The notes beneath the pieces are model-generated. The model was not told the DNA's origin and made no database searches. It saw only the letters and a list, made by a program, of their open reading frames with translations. A DNA stretch of 64,000 nucleotides from JAWHTC01 sp032586155 (GTDB taxonomy: Bacteria; Pseudomonadota; Alphaproteobacteria; Rhodobacterales; Rhodobacteraceae), in contig NZ_JAWHTC010000003.1 in NCBI RefSeq assembly GCF_032586155.1, forward strand, positions 186,001-250,000. The letters run 5' to 3'. Each line of letters opens with the position of its first letter. Position 1 is the stretch's first letter. This document shows, one piece after another, positions 25,409 through 34,658 of this stretch. Made by a program: the position numbers and the translations under genes.

Positions 25409-25909
25409 CTACTCAAGCGGGATGCGCAGGTAGAGGTGATAATACTGGAAACCCCAAACTTCCCTGGCGCGGCTGATTTCCGACGTTGCCGCCGCAACGA
25501 TCGCGGTCGCCACCACCGAGGTCACGAGGTCGCCAGTGTTTACACCGACCGCGTTGACAATCTGGTCCGGATGCAGGACGCCCTGGCCGATCTTGTCATT
25601 CACCTTGCACGTGACTTACAGTGGTTCGGGGCGCCCTTTGGTTTGGGGAAAGTTCACCCAGGAGGGCGAGATGAGCTCGGCTTTGAACTGGCTTGACTTG
25701 AACACGCATCGTGCACCGCCGATTTCTACTGGATTTCCGTTGGGACCCTCGATGAAAGTTCGGACACCGCGATCTAGCTTTCCCACAACAGGCGGCGTGT
25801 TTGGCGATCCAAGCCGCACAAAATCGACCGGCTCCCGCTCTATGTCGAGGGGCACCTGGCACGCGGAAAGGGAGAGGGCCAATGGCAGGGCGGCGAGGGT
25901 TTTACGCAT
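25409..25909 (-). pseudogene. Lipoprotein gene interrupted by a stop codon (paralogue of 26008-26514)
   Basis: The frame starts at 25909 with a lipoprotein signal (MRKTLAALPLALSLSACQ, lipobox LSAC). It matches the neighbour upstream (PVDF, then a late FPQTKGRP against FPRTKGKA). A TAA at 25616-25618 cuts it after 97 residues, but the same frame continues with VTCKVNDKIGQGVLHPDQIV and on to a stop at 25409, again paralleling ITCKANDKTG of the paralogue. A single nonsense change in a tandem duplicate is therefore likely. The 97-residue truncated product could still be made and exported. Confidence 0.78.
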
Positions 25910-26007
25910 GAGATGCCTTTCTGTCGGTTTGGCTCCAAATAGCTTGGTACGGGGCGGGGTACAGAGTCCGTGGATGCCGGCGTATCCGTGTCACGGCCCC
26001 GTGCAGA

Positions 26008-26514
26008 TCACTCGAGCGCCACGCCAACGCCCGCTGCCGGATCCATGACATAGGCCCAGTGGTCGCGTTCCTGGGCCACGCCATGGGTGGCGGCAGCCGC
26101 GACAAGGGTGACAAGCAGGGCGGCACCGGGATGGGTACCCGAGGTGACGCTCATGTATCTCGCTGCCAGTCGCGAGGTGATCTGTGTGCTGCCGGTCTTG
26201 TCGTTGGCCTTGCAGGTGATCGTCATCGGCGATGCCTTGCCCTTGGTGCGCGGAAATTGAACCGTGGCCGGGGTCTGGAATCTGGCGACGAATTCGTCGG
26301 ATTTCGCAGTGCAGGAGGCGCCGGACACTTCGACCCGCTTATTGTCGGCATTCTTGGTATAGGCCCGAACCGGGGCCGCGTCGAGTTTCACCACCTTCTG
26401 GGCGTTGCCCGATTTGGTGCGGGCAAAATCAACCGGTTTCGAAGTGATTTCAATCGGCTTCATGCAAGCGGAAACGGTAATGGCGAGGGGCAGAATCAGA
26501 AGTGCTTTTTTCAT
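26008..26514 (-). CDS. Lipoprotein of unknown function (intact paralogue)
   Basis: This 168-residue protein has a lipobox in MKKALLILPLAITVSACMKP with cysteine 17. The mature part contains PVDFARTKSGNAQKVVKLDA and a pair of cysteines (GASCTAKS and TITCKAND) that could form a disulfide. A glycine/alanine-rich hydrophobic stretch (HPGAALLVTLVAAAATHGV) follows near the end. The interrupted copy lies 98 bases downstream on the same strand. I do not recognise the family. Confidence 0.72.
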   Translation of the reverse strand: MKKALLILPLAITVSACMKPIEITSKPVDFARTKSGNAQKVVKLDAAPVRAYTKNADNKRVEVSGASCTAKSDEFVARFQTPATVQFPRTKGKASPMTITCKANDKTGSTQITSRLAARYMSVTSGTHPGAALLVTLVAAAATHGVAQERDHWAYVMDPAAGVGVALE

Positions 26515-26661
26515 CAGATTTACTCGTTAAAGTTTAGTTTTGATGGTGGTAAGCTAGACGCTAAATGGCGTCAACGGGTTTTCGCATGTTTGCCATGCGC
26601 GCCCGCTTGTCCCCGGTTTTGCGCAGGCTATAAATGTGGTTGCAATGGCTTGGGGGTGAAC

Positions 26662-27948
26662 ATGTCCGAAAACCGCATCATGATCGCAGGCGGCGGGATC
26701 GCCGGGTTGTCTCTGGCGTTGACGCTGCACGAGATCGGGGTGCCGTTCACCGTTTTCGAGTCGGTGCGCGAGCTGAAACCGCTGGGGGTGGGGATCAACC
26801 TGCAACCCAACGCGGTGCGCGAGCTTTACGACATGGGCGTCAGTGCCGAGATGCTGGATGACGTCGGCGTGCCGGCCAGAGAATGGGCGCTTGTCGGGCG
26901 CAACGGGCGCGACATCTATGCCGAACCGCGCGGTGAATTGGCCGGTTACAACTGGCCGCAATATGCGGTGCATCGCGGTGGGTTCCACATGCTTCTGGCG
27001 CGGCTGGTTCGGGAGCGCGCGGGCGAGGATGCGGTGCAATTGGGGCAACGGGTGACGGGCTATGAAAATAGCGCCGACGGAAGCGTGACGGCGCTTGTCG
27101 AAGGTGCCGAGGGGGAGGGGACGCGTGAAACAGGGGCGCTGCTGATCGGGGCGGACGGGATACATTCGCAGATTCGGGCTCAGATGCATCCCGAACAGCC
27201 GCCGATCCATTGGGGCGGCGCGGTGATGTGGCGCGGTACGACGATGGCCAGGCCCATTCGCACCGGGTCGTCTTTTGTCGGGCTGGGTTCGTCCGAGCAG
27301 CGCATGGTGATCTATCCGATCTCGCACCCGGACCCCGAGACCGGGCTGGCGCAGATCAATTGGATCGCCGAGGTGACCTATGACGACCCGAACGCGCGCG
27401 ATGCCGTGGGCTGGTTCCGGCAGGTAGAGATTGACGATTTCGTGCAGCATTTCGAGGGTTGGAATTTCGACTGGCTGGATGTGCCTGCGCTGATCCGCGG
27501 GGCGGATGTGGCCTATGAAAACCCGATGATCGACCGCGATCCGGTCGAGACCTGGCGAGATGGTTCGGTGGCGCTGATGGGGGATGCGGCACATGCGATG
27601 TACCCGACGGGGTCGAACGGGGCGAGCCAGGCGGTGATTGATGCGCGGACGCTGGGGGCGTGCCTGTTGCAGCATGGTGCAAATGCGCAGGCATTGGCGG
27701 CCTATGACGAAAAACTGTGCGGACCGGTGAGCGAGCTGATCCTGCGCAACCGCGGCGCTGGGCCGTTCGGATTGCTGAATATGGTCGACGAGCGCTGTGG
27801 CGGGGTGTTCGAGGAGATTGACACGGTGGTGCCCGCCGAGGAGCGGACCGCCTTCATGGCGGCCTACAAGGCGGCGGCGGGCTTTGCCATCGAGACGCTT
27901 AACGCGGCACCGCGCACGATTGTCGAAGGCGCGAAGGTGGCCCGGTAA
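26662..27948 (+). CDS. FAD-dependent aromatic-type monooxygenase
   Basis: The ATG at 26662 gives 428 residues (MSENRIMIAGGGIAGLSLAL) with a Rossmann FAD site G-G-G-I-A-G. The long conserved DG motif follows (LLIGADGIHSQIRAQM, about 155), and the GD motif is in VALMGDAAHAMYPTGSNGAS (about 310). This is the group A flavoprotein hydroxylase layout, close to flavin-dependent oxidoreductases of the PhzS/salicylate-hydroxylase kind. The substrate is not predictable. It stands alone, with the divergent lipoproteins upstream and the convergent sulfotransferase-like gene 15 bases downstream. Confidence 0.87.
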   Translation: MSENRIMIAGGGIAGLSLALTLHEIGVPFTVFESVRELKPLGVGINLQPNAVRELYDMGVSAEMLDDVGVPAREWALVGRNGRDIYAEPRGELAGYNWPQYAVHRGGFHMLLARLVRERAGEDAVQLGQRVTGYENSADGSVTALVEGAEGEGTRETGALLIGADGIHSQIRAQMHPEQPPIHWGGAVMWRGTTMARPIRTGSSFVGLGSSEQRMVIYPISHPDPETGLAQINWIAEVTYDDPNARDAVGWFRQVEIDDFVQHFEGWNFDWLDVPALIRGADVAYENPMIDRDPVETWRDGSVALMGDAAHAMYPTGSNGASQAVIDARTLGACLLQHGANAQALAAYDEKLCGPVSELILRNRGAGPFGLLNMVDERCGGVFEEIDTVVPAEERTAFMAAYKAAAGFAIETLNAAPRTIVEGAKVAR

Positions 27949-27963
27949 ACCGACTGTGGGCGG

Positions 27964-29055
27964 TTAGAGGCTGCGCAGGAAAGCGTGTGTTTCCGGGCTG
28001 TCCAGATGGGTTTCGGCGTCCTTTATCACGGCAGGCAAGACGTGGGCCTGTGCCTCGGGTTCGGAGAAGCGGCGCGGTCGGGTGACCTGATCCAGATCGT
28101 CGAAGAAAGGCGCTCGGCCGCTAACCTGATTCAGCCAGTCATGGATTGGGGCGAAAGCCCGATATAGCTCATCGCGTTGGCCAGGGCCGAACAGATCGAC
28201 CGCGTCATTGGCCGGCAGGGGCAGGCGCGTGGCGGCGGTTTTGAGATGGTCGCGAAACCGCGAAGCGTCGCGCGGCGACAGTTGCGCGAAGGCCTGTCGC
28301 GAAAGGCCGATCAGTGCATAAGGCAGGCTGACATTGCTGTTCTCGGGGAAGGTGAGATCGGGCGGCAGGTTGCAGGCATCGGCAAAATGGCGCGCCGCGC
28401 CACCGATGGTGAGGGTGTCGCGATAGGGGGTAAGGATCACGCGGGCGCCGGGAAAGGCGTCGAGCCAGGGTGATAGTGCCCGGCGAAAGTCAAAATGAAC
28501 CGAGCCAAGATAGTCCCCGAGCCCATCCTGCGACAAGGCAGGGAAGGGCGCCCCGAATTCCAGCCGCTGGCTTTGCCAGGCGGCGATGGCATCGTCTGGG
28601 CGGCGGATCGTGGCCATGATCGTGACGTCACCCCGGCCGAACGTATCGGCAAAGCGTGAAGGGATTTCCGGGGCGTGCAACGCGGCGCGGGCGAGGTCCT
28701 CGGAACAGAAGATCACGCTTTGGGCGCGCATGGTCCCGGCCATGTCCCGCACCATGTTGAGTGCCAATTGCCCGGTGAACATTGGGCGGTGAACCTGCGG
28801 AAAGGTTTGCTCGGGGCGGGCGTCGGCAAGAAGCCGGTAGGCGAGCGCGTTATGCGCCATCACCTCGTTGAGACGTTCGGGGCTGTCGGGTGCAAGCCTG
28901 TCTGTGGTGTCGGCAATGAGCCGGGATAGGGCCGCGGGGGTCACGGGAGGGTAGAAAATACCGTCTTTTGCCAGCCGGGTCTGATTGGCCAGAAGGAAGC
29001 GTTGCAGGCTGGTGGAGCCGGTCTTGTGCAGGCCGAGGGCGAAGATCTTTTGCAT
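27964..29055 (-). CDS. Sulfotransferase-like P-loop protein
   Basis: This 363-residue protein begins MQKIFALGLHKTGSTSLQRF, whose HKTGSTS is the PAPS 5'-phosphate-binding loop of sulfotransferases. The middle region has a possible 3'-phosphate-binding segment around VTIMATIRRPDDAIAAWQSQ, with the arginines and the A-W-Q-S motif expected there. There is no signal peptide. It may transfer sulfate to a glycan or small molecule in the cytoplasm. Family membership is fairly safe; the substrate is unknown. Confidence 0.72.
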   Translation of the reverse strand: MQKIFALGLHKTGSTSLQRFLLANQTRLAKDGIFYPPVTPAALSRLIADTTDRLAPDSPERLNEVMAHNALAYRLLADARPEQTFPQVHRPMFTGQLALNMVRDMAGTMRAQSVIFCSEDLARAALHAPEIPSRFADTFGRGDVTIMATIRRPDDAIAAWQSQRLEFGAPFPALSQDGLGDYLGSVHFDFRRALSPWLDAFPGARVILTPYRDTLTIGGAARHFADACNLPPDLTFPENSNVSLPYALIGLSRQAFAQLSPRDASRFRDHLKTAATRLPLPANDAVDLFGPGQRDELYRAFAPIHDWLNQVSGRAPFFDDLDQVTRPRRFSEPEAQAHVLPAVIKDAETHLDSPETHAFLRSL

Positions 29056-29299
29056 GGATGAGCCTTGGCCGATGTCCTGTCTGATCGTTCCTGGACCGGA
29101 GAGTAGGGCGTAGGCGATGCGCCTTCAAGTAGACCTTGTCGCGCGAGACGCCAGTGAACGGCATGCGTTGAGATTACGTGCGAGCGGAGGATTCGACTTC
29201 TGAGTGTCACTGAGTTCCGCGATCGCGACCGAAAGGTGTATGTGTGGCTGAGGTCACTTTTTGGCGGTGGTGACCTCGGCCTGGTAATCCTGCACGGCG

Positions 29300-29326
29300 A
29301 AAAAAGGTGCGCAGTGAATGCGCACC
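29300..29326 (-). terminator. Rho-independent terminator of the HD-domain gene
   Basis: On the minus strand GGTGCGC-ATTCACT-GCGCACC is followed by TTTTTTCG. It is 9 bases past the stop at 29335. A second perfect stem, GAGGTCAC/GTGACCTC, lies further on at 29250-29277. The rest of 29056-29299 has no gene. Confidence 0.87.
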
Positions 29327-29334
29327 CCACGAGG

Positions 29335-29955
29335 TCAGGCGCGGTTGGCGGCGGTGTCGGCATCCATCAGCGGCACCCTCTCACCGGCGCGGATCACCGC
29401 CGGATCATAAGGTTTGCGGGAAAACACCTGGTGCACCATGGGGGCAAAGAACTCGATCGGCAGGTCGTCGTAATCGGGATCGAATGAGGACTGGTCCCAG
29501 CGTTCGCAGAAATCGGCGCAATCGTCGAAATAGGGGTGTCCGCGATGGCGTTCGCGCTTGTGCTGGTCCATGCCGGGAACCTTGTCGGCGTAGAACAACA
29601 TCTGGAAATCGGCATGTTTCTCGACCGCCCAGGCGACTTGCTCACGCACGAAGGGGCGCAGGATCGCCGCCGCGTATTCGTCGTGGTTGTAGGGCGCGTA
29701 AATGTCGCCGATGTCATGCAACAGCGCCCCGACGACCCAGTCTGTATCGGCCCCGTCGCGCCAGGCCCGTGTCGCCGATTGCACCGAATGGCCGAGCCGG
29801 GTGATCTGGTAACCGCTCAAAGATTCGTCCAGCTCGACCAGTGCCTTCAGCAGGCGGTCGGCAGTGTGGCTGGCATATTCGGTCTCGTGTTCGGTCAGGA
29901 AGGCGTATTCCTCGGCGGTGCCGTCCTTCATCTGGGTGAATTTGACCTTTTCCAT
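29335..29955 (-). CDS. HD-domain protein, possible mixed-valence diiron oxygenase
   Basis: The start MEKVKFTQMKDGTAEEYAFL at 29955 gives 206 residues. The metal-ligand pattern is H56 (LGHSVQSAT), H80-D81 (LLHDIGD), H91, H114 and D154 (RWDQSS). This is the two-iron HD set rather than the mononuclear HD phosphohydrolase set. The H56-to-H80 spacing of 24 equals that recalled for PhnZ, and Y49 seven residues before H56 recalls the iron-binding loop tyrosine of the TmpB/PhnZ oxygenases that cleave organophosphonates. Annotation pipelines usually call this a phosphohydrolase. No TmpA-type partner is adjacent, but a PhyH dioxygenase lies 1.7 kb away. Function remains a hypothesis. Confidence 0.7.
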   Translation of the reverse strand: MEKVKFTQMKDGTAEEYAFLTEHETEYASHTADRLLKALVELDESLSGYQITRLGHSVQSATRAWRDGADTDWVVGALLHDIGDIYAPYNHDEYAAAILRPFVREQVAWAVEKHADFQMLFYADKVPGMDQHKRERHRGHPYFDDCADFCERWDQSSFDPDYDDLPIEFFAPMVHQVFSRKPYDPAVIRAGERVPLMDADTAANRA

Positions 29956-30083
29956 TGCGGCCTCCCTTCGGTGTTTTCCCGAAGCTGGCTGATTCCGTCG
30001 CGTCTTGCCAGCCATTTTGCGACATAAGGGTTTTCGCATTTGGGCCATTGTGGATAGCCTTGGCGCAAAGGGAGGGTGTTGCA

Positions 30084-31487
30084 ATGGACGAGATCATCAC
30101 GTGGAGCGCAGTTCGTACTGCCGAAGAAATTGCCAAGGGCCATGTCAGTGTAGCCGAGGTCACGCGGGCGCATCTGGACCGGGTTGATACCTGTGAGCCG
30201 GACCTGCGCGCCGTGGTCGAGCCGCTGGAAGAGAGCGCCATGGCGCAGGCCGAAGCGATGGATGCGAACCGGCCCGATCAACTGCCGCCGATGTGGGGCC
30301 TGCCGGTAACGATCAAGATCAACGTAGATTTTGAAGGGTTGCCCAATTCGAACGGGTTGCCGGCGCTGAATGAAACGCCATGTGCCGAGGATGCGCCGGT
30401 GGTGAGGAACGTGCGCGCAGGGGGCGCGGTGGTGATCGGGCGGACATCGACACCAGAGTTTTCTTTAAGGTTCTTCACTTCGAACCCGATCTACGGCCGG
30501 ACGCTGAACCCCTGGGACAGCGCGCTGACACCTGGCGGGTCGTCTGGCGGGGCCTCGGCCGCGGTGGCAAGCGGCATGGGGGTGTTGGGCCATGGCAACG
30601 ATCTGGGCGGCAGCTTGCGCTATCCGGCCTATTGCTGCGGTCTGGCAACGTTGCGCCCGTCGATGGGGCGGATACCGGCGTTCAACGCCTCGGCCCCAAC
30701 CGAGCGGCCCGCGACCATGGCGATGATGAGCGTGCAGGGCATGATCGGTCGCCAGGTGGGTGATATCCGGCTGGCGCATGGGGTGTTGTCGCAGCGTTCT
30801 GCCGATGATCCGTTGTGGAACGCGGCACCAGATAGCGGGCGGTCGCGCGAAGGGCGGGCCTTGCGTGTCGGCTGGTGTGTCGACCCGTTTGGCGACGGGG
30901 TTGATCCGGGTGTCGCGGCGGCTGTCCACGAGGCGGTAGGCGCGGCCCGGGCCGCGGGCATGGAGCTGGTCGAAATCATGCCGCCGATGGCCGCCGAAAC
31001 AGCGCAAACCTGGGGTGAACTTCTGAATGCCGAGGCGGCAGTATCGATGATGGATGCGATACGGACCATGGGCTCGAAAGAAGCACAGGGGGTGATTGAC
31101 GGTTACGGCGAGATCTTCGGGGTGCCGGGGCTGGAAGGTTTCATGACGGCGCAGGCGCGGCGGATGACGGCAATCCGGCAATGGGGCCGGATGTTCGATG
31201 AAGTTGATGCGCTGATCCTGCCAGTGTCGGCGCAACCGCCGTTCCGGGCAGACCAGGACCTTGAAGGGACAGAGGCGCTGCGCGAGATCATGCAGGCGCA
31301 CCGGTTCCTATATATCGTCAACGTGCTTGGGTTGCCGGCGGCCACGGTTCGCACAACGCAGGATGCGCCCGTTCCGTTGGGGGTGCAGATTGTCGGGGAC
31401 CGGATGGATGACCTGGTCTGCCTGGATGTGGCGCAGGCGATCGAACAGGAATTGGCGTTTGATCTGGGTCCGATTGATCCGCGGTAG
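30084..31487 (+). CDS. Amidase-signature family hydrolase
   Basis: The ATG at 30084 after GGGAGGG gives 467 residues. The amidase signature is present with the Ser-cisSer-Lys triad: lysine in LPVTIKINVD, cis-serine in TPGGSSGGASAAVA and nucleophile in GNDLGGSLRYPA. Members hydrolyse amides, including the GatA family. This one lacks gatB/gatC neighbours and is more like a free-standing amidase. It is divergent from the HD-domain gene with 128 bases between, and their promoters share that gap. Confidence 0.9.
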   Translation: MDEIITWSAVRTAEEIAKGHVSVAEVTRAHLDRVDTCEPDLRAVVEPLEESAMAQAEAMDANRPDQLPPMWGLPVTIKINVDFEGLPNSNGLPALNETPCAEDAPVVRNVRAGGAVVIGRTSTPEFSLRFFTSNPIYGRTLNPWDSALTPGGSSGGASAAVASGMGVLGHGNDLGGSLRYPAYCCGLATLRPSMGRIPAFNASAPTERPATMAMMSVQGMIGRQVGDIRLAHGVLSQRSADDPLWNAAPDSGRSREGRALRVGWCVDPFGDGVDPGVAAAVHEAVGAARAAGMELVEIMPPMAAETAQTWGELLNAEAAVSMMDAIRTMGSKEAQGVIDGYGEIFGVPGLEGFMTAQARRMTAIRQWGRMFDEVDALILPVSAQPPFRADQDLEGTEALREIMQAHRFLYIVNVLGLPAATVRTTQDAPVPLGVQIVGDRMDDLVCLDVAQAIEQELAFDLGPIDPR

Positions 31488-31539
31488 AGGGCGGCGCTTG
31501 GGCTTGAGCGGACTTTCGAATTGCTTTCGCAATCCGACC

Positions 31540-31562
31540 GTCTGGGGGCGCTGCCCCCAGAC
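31540..31562. other. 10-base-pair hairpin after the amidase gene
   Basis: GTCTGGGGGC and GCCCCCAGAC flank GCT. It lies 53 bases after the amidase stop, between two convergent genes, and is followed by CCCCCGAGGTGTATT. It resembles intergenic hairpins I recall as recurring in Rhodobacteraceae and could end transcription in both directions. Confidence 0.5.
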
Positions 31563-31661
31563 CCCCGAGGTGTATTCAGTCAGATGAGGGGGCGGGCGGG
31601 TTTGCTGACGGTCCGCGTGAGGCCAATACTTGTCAAAGAGGTCCAAGGCTGACTGTTTTTT

Positions 31662-32549
31662 CTAGCCGTAGATGTTGCCCGCCGATTTCTGTTGTTTGGC
31701 CCCGTTCATCATCACCTTGGCCTGCTCGCGTCGGATTTCCTCGTAAAGCGCGAGTGCGCGGGGCTCGAAAGGCCGTGTGGGCGGGGCGTAAGGGATGAAA
31801 TTTCCGGTTCGGTCGGCGCCGCGCACAGGAATGGCGTAATCCTTGTCACCGACCTCTTGTGCGACGGAAGGTGAGACGTACCGGATCACGCAGGCGATGC
31901 GGCGATCATCGGTGGTGTTGGGCCCCGAACCATGGATGGTCAGCCCGTGATGCAGGCTGATCTGGCCGGGATGGATTTCAATGGCAGTCTTATCCTTGTC
32001 GGCCACGTCGACTGCGATCTCCTGTCCCCGGCTGAGCAAGTTGTTGTCATCGAACGTGTCCTCATGCGGCAGGATCGAATTCTTGTGACTGCCAGCGACA
32101 AAATCCATGCAGCCCGAGGCGGGTGTTGCGGACGAGAGCGCCAGCCACACCGTTACCATCCCGTCGGTGGCGCCCAGCCCCCAATAGGTCAGGTCCTGGT
32201 GCATCGACACGACGTGGCGGGTGTTCGGTTCCTTGATGAAGTATTCGACCCCGTAGATCAGGATGTCCGGCCCGATCACCCCTTCGACCACGTCGAGAAT
32301 GCGCGGATCCGACCCGATACGGTGGCTAAGCGGCAGCACGCATTGCGAGTTGACCCGCTTGTAGGTGTTAAGCGGCAGCGGCAACCCGTTGTCACGCCAG
32401 GTCTCTTCGGTCTGTTCCAACTCGGCGCGCAGGGCGGCGGCTTCGGCGGCACTCATCACCTCGATGGGGAAAAGATAGCCGTCCTGCCAGTATTGTTTGA
32501 CGAGGGCTTGCGGCAGGGCGCGGTTTTCAAGGGGCAGTGGGGCGGGCAC
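31662..32549 (-). CDS. Phytanoyl-CoA dioxygenase (PhyH) family protein
   Basis: This 295-residue Fe(II)/2-oxoglutarate dioxygenase-like protein has the iron motif H-x-D in VSMHQDLTYWG (about 116) and the distal histidine in SLHHGLTIHGSGPN, with the 2-oxoglutarate arginine likely in DDRRIACVIRY (about 215-225). No signal peptide is seen. PhyH enzymes hydroxylate many small molecules, including ectoine and phosphonates; here the substrate is open. An in-frame start at 32549 (MPAPLPLENRALPQALVKQY) is used. Confidence 0.86.
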   Translation of the reverse strand: MPAPLPLENRALPQALVKQYWQDGYLFPIEVMSAAEAAALRAELEQTEETWRDNGLPLPLNTYKRVNSQCVLPLSHRIGSDPRILDVVEGVIGPDILIYGVEYFIKEPNTRHVVSMHQDLTYWGLGATDGMVTVWLALSSATPASGCMDFVAGSHKNSILPHEDTFDDNNLLSRGQEIAVDVADKDKTAIEIHPGQISLHHGLTIHGSGPNTTDDRRIACVIRYVSPSVAQEVGDKDYAIPVRGADRTGNFIPYAPPTRPFEPRALALYEEIRREQAKVMMNGAKQQKSAGNIYG

Positions 32550-32643
32550 TTCGCGGCTCCTTTCGTGGTTCTAGAAGGGAGCGTGGCGGCGGGAAACATG
32601 CGCGTCTTGCCGATCTGCGACAGGGTGTCGCAAATGGGCAAAC

Positions 32644-33078
32644 TCAGGGCAGGCGGTCGATCTTGGTCGAGAGATGGATCAGGCTTTCTGACCCTTTGAC
32701 ACCGCGGGCCTCGGTGATCCGGTCAAGCGTTTCATCCAGCGCATCAGTCGAGGGCGCTGTCAGGGTGGCAATCAAGTCGAACCGGCCGGAGGTGGTCGAG
32801 ACATGTTCGACGAGGGGCAGCGATTTCAGTCTCGCCAGCACCTCGGGCTGGCTGCGCGGTTCGACCGAGATCAGAACCGTGGCGCGGATCGAGGCCTGGC
32901 TGCCCGCGCCCAGTTTCAGGGTGTATCCGGCGATCACGCCGCGTGCTTCAAGCCGGTCGATCCGGGCCTGCACGGTGGTGCGGGCAAGGCCCAGCCTGCG
33001 CGCCAGTGTGGCCACCGGGCTGCGGGCGTTTTGCGCAAGTAGGGCCAGAAGGGCCTGATCTGTTTCGTCGGTCTGCAT
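32644..33078 (-). CDS. Lrp/AsnC family transcriptional regulator
   Basis: This 144-residue protein has the N-terminal helix-turn-helix (DQALLALLAQNARSPVATLA, then RRLGLARTTVQARIDRLEAR, about 6-45). The RAM ligand-binding domain follows (RATVLISVEPRSQPEVLARL, VEHVSTTSGRFDLIATLTAP). It is divergent from the decarboxylase gene and probably controls it; that is inferred from the arrangement. The 121-base gap contains no strong palindrome, only AT-rich stretches such as AATATGACGAAAATTTC. Confidence 0.92.
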   Translation of the reverse strand: MQTDETDQALLALLAQNARSPVATLARRLGLARTTVQARIDRLEARGVIAGYTLKLGAGSQASIRATVLISVEPRSQPEVLARLKSLPLVEHVSTTSGRFDLIATLTAPSTDALDETLDRITEARGVKGSESLIHLSTKIDRLP

Positions 33079-33199
33079 GATTAACCCAACAATATGACGA
33101 AAATTTCACGAGGAATAGCCTAAATGATGCATGAAATCGACAGGAAATCAGGGGAGATTGGGGGAAATCAACAGGTAAACCCAACGGTTGAGGCGCGCG

Positions 33200-34354
33200 A
33201 TGTTCAGTTCAAACCCGATAGTAGACCCTCGTCCGCATTTGCGGCGCAACCGCCCGGATGCGGTGGTGATGTATTTTGATCCGGCCACCTTGCAGGCCAC
33301 CGCGAAACGGTTCCAAGCCGGGTTTGCCGGCCTTGTGACCTATGCGGTCAAGGCCAATGCCACGCCGGTGGTCTTGGAAAACCTGGCCGCTGCCGGAATC
33401 CGCGCGTTCGATGTGGCCAGCCCGCGCGAAATGGACCTGGTGGCCGCGGCCGCCCCTGGGGCGAAGATGCATTACAACAACCCGGTACGGTCACGGGCCG
33501 AAGTGGCCAAAGGGATCGCGGCGGGGGTGGTGTCATGGTCGGTTGACGGGCTGGGCGAGCTTGAGAAGCTGGGCAAGCCACGGTTCGCGGGCGAAGAAGT
33601 GGCGGTGCGGCTGGCGCTGCCGGTAAAAGGGGCGTCCTATGATTTCGGCGCCAAGTTCGGCGAGACACCCGACGGCTGTGTGGATCTGCTGCAGGAGGTG
33701 GAGCGGCGGGGGTTTACCCCGGCAATGACCTTTCATCCCGGGACGCAATGTGCTGACCCGAATGCCTGGGGTGAATACATCCGGGTCTGCGCCGCGGTTG
33801 CGCATCGCGCCGGGGTGCGGCTGGCGCGGTTGAACGTCGGCGGTGGTTTTGCCGCGCACAGGTTCGGGGCGGCCCCCGATCTGGAAGCGATTTTTGCGAC
33901 CATCGCCGCAGAGACGCGGGCTGCCTTTGGCGATCAGGCACCTAAGTTGGTGTGCGAACCGGGGCGGGCGATGGTGGCCGAGAGCTTTGTCCTGGCGACT
34001 CGGGTGAAGGCGCTGCGCGAAGATGGGGCGGTATTTCTGAATGATGGCATTTACGGTGCGCTGTCCGAGCTGCGCGACATTGGCCCGACCGACCGGGTGT
34101 TGGTGGTGTCGCCCGAGGGTCAGGACCGGCGCGGCGCGCTGATGCCGCGGATGATATTCGGTCCCACCTGCGATAGCCTGGATTGCCTGCCCGCCCCTGT
34201 CGCCCTGCCCAAGGACATCAGGGAAGAGGATTATGTGCTGTTTTCCGGTATGGGGGCCTATTCGCTGGCGATTGCCACGGCGTTCAACGGCTACGGCCCG
34301 GCGCAGGTGGTGACGCTGTTGGGCGGGCCGGAAAAAAAAGCTGGCGCAGCTTAA
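33200..34354 (+). CDS. Type III PLP decarboxylase (ornithine/lysine/diaminopimelate-like)
   Basis: The ATG at 33200 gives 384 residues. The alanine-racemase-type barrel carries the PLP lysine in VTYAVKANATP (about residue 50), the glycine-rich phosphate loop in LNVGGGFAAH, and the C-terminal active-site cysteine in GPTCDSLDCL. This set fits fold-III ornithine or lysine decarboxylases that make putrescine or cadaverine. Two conserved cysteines in the C-terminal motif and the moderate length agree with bacterial ODC. The divergent Lrp regulator suggests amino-acid-responsive control. Confidence 0.9.
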   Translation: MFSSNPIVDPRPHLRRNRPDAVVMYFDPATLQATAKRFQAGFAGLVTYAVKANATPVVLENLAAAGIRAFDVASPREMDLVAAAAPGAKMHYNNPVRSRAEVAKGIAAGVVSWSVDGLGELEKLGKPRFAGEEVAVRLALPVKGASYDFGAKFGETPDGCVDLLQEVERRGFTPAMTFHPGTQCADPNAWGEYIRVCAAVAHRAGVRLARLNVGGGFAAHRFGAAPDLEAIFATIAAETRAAFGDQAPKLVCEPGRAMVAESFVLATRVKALREDGAVFLNDGIYGALSELRDIGPTDRVLVVSPEGQDRRGALMPRMIFGPTCDSLDCLPAPVALPKDIREEDYVLFSGMGAYSLAIATAFNGYGPAQVVTLLGGPEKKAGAA

Positions 34355-34658
34355 CCCAATTGCAAACAATGCCGCCGATGCTGTGTCCTGTGCAAGGGTG
34401 ACGTTTGACACGGTTGGTTGCGTAACCATTGACATTGCCGCCCGGTCACGAGGGCGGCCAGACGGTTTGTATCGAGGCGGTACAGGGTGACAGTGACCCG
34501 TTTGTGCGGGGTGGCGGCACCGTCATATTGCGGCTTGCTGCCACCCAACCTGCGCCCCGCGGACGATGCGGCAATGACGATCACGGGGAATTTCATGGAC
34601 CGTGTGGGCAATGCGGGGGATCATCCCGGGCAGCATGCTACGACAATTGGGAAATTCG
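34355..34658. other. Gene-free stretch between decarboxylase and DUF2235 gene
   Basis: About 300 bases with no frame of protein-like character. A possible plus-strand promoter lies around TTGACACGG to CATTGACATTGCC (34406-34440). A few short GC-rich repeats are seen but no convincing hairpin with a T-run. Confidence 0.4.
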
